Of a stretch of DNA of 27,817 nt, positions 24,691-27,817 are shown piece after piece. Origin of the DNA: JAHEJB01 sp041748175. Its GTDB lineage: Bacteria > Bacteroidota > Rhodothermia > Rhodothermales > Rubricoccaceae. The stretch covers positions 1 to 27,817 of the forward strand of contig JBGTDU010000014.1 in the NCBI GenBank assembly GCA_041748175.1, in the 5' to 3' direction. A program made the position numbers and the translations under genes. Position 1 is the stretch's first letter, and the number at the start of each line of letters is the position of its first letter. Below the pieces are notes generated by a model, which was given only the letters and a program-made list of their open reading frames with translations, was not told where the DNA came from and searched no databases.

Positions 24691-25863
24691 CTACCGGGTT
24701 AGCGACAACCGCCGGGTTTCGGAAAGGCCGTTCGCTTCCAGCCGCGCGAGGTAGTTGCCGGCCGGTAATCCTGCGCCATCGAAGACGACCTCATGCCGCC
24801 CGGCGGCGCGAGGGCCGTCCACCACTACGGCTACCTCGCGGCCGAGCATATCGTACACAACGAGCCTTATGTCCGCCGACGCAGCCAGAGAGAACGCGAG
24901 CGTTGTCGTGCCCGCCGAGGGGTTTGGTGCCGGAGCTTCGAGGCTAGCGAGCGAGGGCGTTGCATCGGGTTCCGCCGCCGTCGTAGGGACAAAGAAGAAG
25001 CTCAGGAACAGATCTCCCTCATCCCCCTGCCAGCCTGTGATCCGCAGCTGGATTATTTGCCCGGCTGCGGCAGGGAAATCCTCTATGCGTGAAGAAAAAT
25101 CACCCGGGCCGTTGTTTGGGTCGTCGTCATTACACGCGAGTTCGGCCGTCCGATCGGCGTTTTGAATCGTGACGATCGTATCGAAGGACGTTAACGGGAA
25201 GCTGTCCGTGTCAATGGTGACCAAGCCGTTCGATGGGGCCACGAACGACCACCAGACCGAATTGCCCCCATCGTTCTGGGGACCACCCACCGCACACGAT
25301 GCAGACAGTTCCCCCTCAGAAATCGCAAACAGGTTACTGCCAATGCGTGAGACGTTTGTCAGAATCGGCAGGGGCGTAATGTCGTTTGCCGGCCCCTGAA
25401 CGACGCTCGAGAAAAGCGCCATGTGAACGCTGCCGGATGCCCCGCCAAAACCGGTGACGCGAACGTAGTAAAGGCGGTTAATCGCGACGGCGAGATTCTC
25501 TACGCGCGAACTATTGTCCCCAGGGGGATTGGTCGCATCGTCGTCGTTGCATGCCAGCTCCTGCGAGAAGTCGGCATTATAGACGGCGAGTATCGTATCG
25601 AAGTCGGAGCCCTCCGTGTCCAGCGTGGCGACGCCTGTGGTTCGTGGGGAAAAGACGTACCAGACGGAATTGTCTCCGTCGGCTCCAACACAAGAGGCCG
25701 ACGCCTCGCCTGGTTCGGCCGTGGCTCCGAGATTGTCACTCACAAAGAGGCTGTTTGACGCGACGAAGATGGTCGGCGTCTCCTTCCTGTCGTTGATCGG
25801 CCCGCCGGGCGTGTGCAACGACGTCAGAAGAATGGCAACGAGCAGAGCGGTAGCATTGATCAT
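24691..25863 (-). CDS. Secreted protein with two PPC-like domains and a T9SS sorting domain
   Basis: The 390-residue product starts with a signal peptide (about 1-20). Two similar domains follow, about 40-155 and 165-290. Each has a NSVWYVFSP or NSVWWSFVAP strand, a FDTILAVYN or FDTIVTIQN segment and an ELACNDDD motif, as in bacterial pre-peptidase C-terminal (PPC)-like beta-sandwich domains, where the Asp cluster may bind calcium. Residues about 305-390 are a T9SS sorting tail: PAPNPSAGTTTLAFSL, then LVVYDMLGREVAVVVDGPR and GNYLARLEANG. It is predicted to be a surface protein. This is the first gene of the six-gene minus-strand series. Its tail resembles that of the protein at the other end of the series more than the tail of the sugar dehydrogenase. 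The ATG at 25863 precedes the signal peptide. Confidence 0.8.
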   Translation of the reverse strand: MINATALLVAILLTSLHTPGGPINDRKETPTIFVASNSLFVSDNLGATAEPGEASASCVGADGDNSVWYVFSPRTTGVATLDTEGSDFDTILAVYNADFSQELACNDDDATNPPGDNSSRVENLAVAINRLYYVRVTGFGGASGSVHMALFSSVVQGPANDITPLPILTNVSRIGSNLFAISEGELSASCAVGGPQNDGGNSVWWSFVAPSNGLVTIDTDSFPLTSFDTIVTIQNADRTAELACNDDDPNNGPGDFSSRIEDFPAAAGQIIQLRITGWQGDEGDLFLSFFFVPTTAAEPDATPSLASLEAPAPNPSAGTTTLAFSLAASADIRLVVYDMLGREVAVVVDGPRAAGRHEVVFDGAGLPAGNYLARLEANGLSETRRLSLTR

Positions 25864-26073
25864 GAGGGGAAGGGAAATCAGCCGATCAGCACATCGAGCA
25901 CTTTCGGGCGCGTCGGCGGGGAGGGAATCGCGTTGTAAGAGAGGAGACGCAAAACCTCCCCGGCAGGGGCCAAACCGATCCGACAAGTATCCCACGTTTC
26001 CTTGCATGAGCACCGTCGCTGCCGTACCGTTCTTCAGCAACCCGGCCGTTTCCTCTAGCTCCCCCCGGTCCAG

Positions 26074-26646
26074 ATGGACGCCCCCGACGACATCAAGCGC
26101 CTGTTGGCCGCTGCGGAGACGGGCGATCACGCCGCCCTGGACGATCTCTTCCCGCACGTTTACGCGGAAGTGCGGGCGCTAGCGCACCGGGCGCTCGGCA
26201 GGCGCCGCGCGGGGCAGACGCTGAACACGACGGCGCTCGTCCACGAGGCGTACCTCCGACTTTCCGGGAAGCCCGACGCGACCTGGGAGAGCCGCAGGCA
26301 CTTCCTCGCCGTGGCGGCCAAGGCCATGCGCCACCTGTTGGTGGATCGGGCGCGCCGCCGCAAGGCGCAGAAGCGCGGCGGTGGCCTGCCGCCGCTGTCA
26401 TTGGACGAGACCGAAATCCCGGTTGACGACCGCGCCGACGAGCTGCTGGCACTCAACGAAGCCCTGGAGAGCCTGGGCGAGAAAGACGACCGCCTGGTAC
26501 GAACCGTGGAGTTGCGTTTTTTCGCTGGCCTGTCGGTAGAGGAAACCGCGACCGTTCTGGATGTCTCACCGAGAACGGTGAAGCGCGATTGGGCCCTGTC
26601 GCGGGCCTACCTGTATCGTGCCCTGAGCCTGGGCCAGTCGTCATGA
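26074..26646 (+). CDS. ECF-type RNA polymerase sigma factor
   Basis: The 190-residue protein has region 2 at about 20-95 (ALDDLFPHVYAEVRALAHRA, LVHEAYLRLSG, RHFLAVAAKAMRHLLVDRAR) and region 4 at about 130-185 (VELRFFAGLSVEETATVLDV, then SPRTVKRDWALSRAYLYRAL). The style, with HEAYLRL and MRHLLVDRAR, matches the ECF group that is usually found next to Ser/Thr kinases (the TIGR02999 kind). It directs RNA polymerase to a set of promoters that cannot be read here. Its TGA stop overlaps the ATG of the kinase gene (ATGA), implying translational coupling. It is divergent from the fibre operon, with 210 bases between the two starts, so that operon is a candidate target by position only. Confidence 0.9.
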   Translation: MDAPDDIKRLLAAAETGDHAALDDLFPHVYAEVRALAHRALGRRRAGQTLNTTALVHEAYLRLSGKPDATWESRRHFLAVAAKAMRHLLVDRARRRKAQKRGGGLPPLSLDETEIPVDDRADELLALNEALESLGEKDDRLVRTVELRFFAGLSVEETATVLDVSPRTVKRDWALSRAYLYRALSLGQSS

Positions 26647-27817
26647 AAGCGCGTGACTCCTTGGCATGGGAGCGCATCGCCGACGTGTTCAGCGAAGCGC
26701 TGGAGCGCTCCCCCGAGGCGCGGGCTTCGTTTTTGGATGACGCCTGCGTGGACGCGAACGGCCATTCAAACGAGGTTCTCCGCCGGGAAGTTGAAGCGCT
26801 ACTCGCCGCGGATGCCGCCGCCGAGGCCTTTGGGTTGCTGAATGACTTCTCGCGTTTTGAGGAAGTGCTGCCCGACGAGGAGAGGACACTTCGGACGGCC
26901 ACCGTGTTTGTGGCGGAAGGTCGACGGATAGGCCCTTACCGGATTATCCGCGAGCTGGGCCGTGGCGGGATGGGCACGGTGTACCTCGCCGAACGAGCTG
27001 ACGGCCAGTTTGAGCAAAATGTCGCCCTCAAACTCATCCGGCCTGGCGCAGAGAGTGACGTGCTTCAAGAGCGCTTTCTGTCCGAGCGTCAGCTTCTCGC
27101 ACGACTTCAGCACCCGAACATCGCGCACCTCCTCGACGGCGGCGTGGCGGACGACGGGCAGCCGTACTTCGCCCTCGAGTTTGTGGAAGGTGAGCCTATC
27201 ACGTCCTTCATTGCGAGCCGCCAGCCTTCGCTGGAAGATCGACTCGAGCTTTTTCTGCAAGTCTGCGACGCGGTGGCGTATGCGCATCGCAACCACGTCG
27301 TCCACCGCGATCTCAAGCCATCCAACATTCTTGTGGCGGAGGGCGACCAGGGCGAGCCGCAGGTAAAACTGCTCGACTTCGGCATTGCCAAGCTCCTCGA
27401 TCCGGATGATGCCTCAGCTCTGACTCAAACCGTCCTCAATCCGCTGACGCCCGAGCATGCTGCGCCCGAGCAAATCCGGCGGGAAGCCATCACCCCCGCC
27501 ACTGATGTGTATGCGCTCGGGCTGATCCTGTACGAGCTTCTTACTGGCCATCGCGCCTACACCTTCAAACGAACCTCGCCGGGCGAGATCGAGCGGGTTA
27601 TTTGCGAGGAAGAACCCGCGCGGCCCAGCACCGTGGTCGCCGCTTCCGAAATGGTTCGGACAGAGGATGAGACGCCGACCGTTTCCGGACCCCGCGAGGC
27701 GCCTGCGGCTGAGGCCGCATCCGGCAATGCTCGTCGGAAGCTCAAAGGTGATCTGGATACCATCTGCTTGAAGGCCCTTGAGAAGGATCCGGCCCGGCGC
27801 TACTACTCCGCGGGTGC
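26643..27817 (+). CDS. Serine/threonine protein kinase (N-terminal part, cut by the window end)
   Basis: The frame is open from the ATG at 26643 to the last base, giving 391 residues without a stop, so the 3' part is missing. Residues about 1-95 are an N-terminal region that, in such kinases, is helical and of unknown role (WERIADVFSEALERSPEARA). The kinase domain starts at GPYRIIRELGRGGMGTVYLA (glycine loop about 105-114). Lys130 lies in VALKLIRP, the catalytic motif HRDLKPSN holds His221 and Asp223, and LLDFGIAKLL holds Asp245. All key residues are present, so it should be active. The missing part commonly contains TPR repeats and a membrane helix in this family, but that cannot be seen here. 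It starts inside the stop of the sigma gene and probably regulates or is regulated with it. Confidence 0.93.
   Translation, partial: MKARDSLAWERIADVFSEALERSPEARASFLDDACVDANGHSNEVLRREVEALLAADAAAEAFGLLNDFSRFEEVLPDEERTLRTATVFVAEGRRIGPYRIIRELGRGGMGTVYLAERADGQFEQNVALKLIRPGAESDVLQERFLSERQLLARLQHPNIAHLLDGGVADDGQPYFALEFVEGEPITSFIASRQPSLEDRLELFLQVCDAVAYAHRNHVVHRDLKPSNILVAEGDQGEPQVKLLDFGIAKLLDPDDASALTQTVLNPLTPEHAAPEQIRREAITPATDVYALGLILYELLTGHRAYTFKRTSPGEIERVICEEEPARPSTVVAASEMVRTEDETPTVSGPREAPAAEAASGNARRKLKGDLDTICLKALEKDPARRYYSAG

Noticed and set aside
16092..25863. Prophage tail-fibre region
   Set aside because: S74 domains occur in phage fibres, but each protein here has a signal peptide and no phage structural, packaging or integration gene is present.

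Overview
The window (27,817 bases, GC-rich) looks like a chromosomal piece of a Bacteroidota-related bacterium, most likely of the Rhodothermia/Rhodothermales kind. The reasons are three secreted proteins with C-terminal type IX secretion (T9SS) sorting domains, the Bacteroidota ribosomal trio rpmB-rpmG-DUF4295, few clear Shine-Dalgarno sites, and two leaders with Bacteroidota-style promoters (TTG, 21 bases, TAnnTTT). The lineage is an inference from gene content; no rRNA is present.

Layout. 1-8.4 kb: an exported DinB-like protein, a sulfotransferase, a large secreted PQQ-type sugar dehydrogenase with PKD and T9SS sorting domains (minus strand), a LolC/E-like ABC permease, a lipoprotein and an outer-membrane barrel. 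8.5-9.3 kb: rpmB, rpmG and a DUF4295 gene; the last two encode only 56 and 58 residues. 9.3-11.4 kb: a 4-TM protein, a secreted protein of unknown function, and tRNA genes for Pro, Arg, Cys and Lys, with a 161-bp inverted-repeat element directly behind tRNA-Cys. 11.7-14.2 kb: metK and ahcY (minus), two steps of the SAM cycle. 14.4-16.1 kb: acpP and fabF (fatty acid synthesis).

16.1-25.9 kb is the most unusual part: six minus-strand genes with gaps of 40-54 bases, probably one operon. A T9SS-cargo protein stands at each end. Between them are four large secreted proteins built of GVYG-type repeats. All four share one N-terminal domain, while two different C-terminal domains alternate A-B-A-B: type A ends in a self-cleaving S74 (endosialidase-type) chaperone, and type B ends in a conserved domain I cannot name. 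The arrangement, and the repeated 49/40/49/40 gaps, indicate duplication of a two-gene unit. I infer that it makes surface fibres or adhesins. 26.1-27.8 kb, divergent from this operon: an ECF sigma factor whose stop overlaps the start of a Ser/Thr protein kinase that runs off the window end, a likely regulatory pair.

A second unexpected signal lies outside genes. Degenerate 7-bp repeats (about GCGTATT/GCGTGTT), three copies facing three inverted copies, lie in both the rpmG-DUF4295 and the metK-ahcY gaps and could fold into hairpins.
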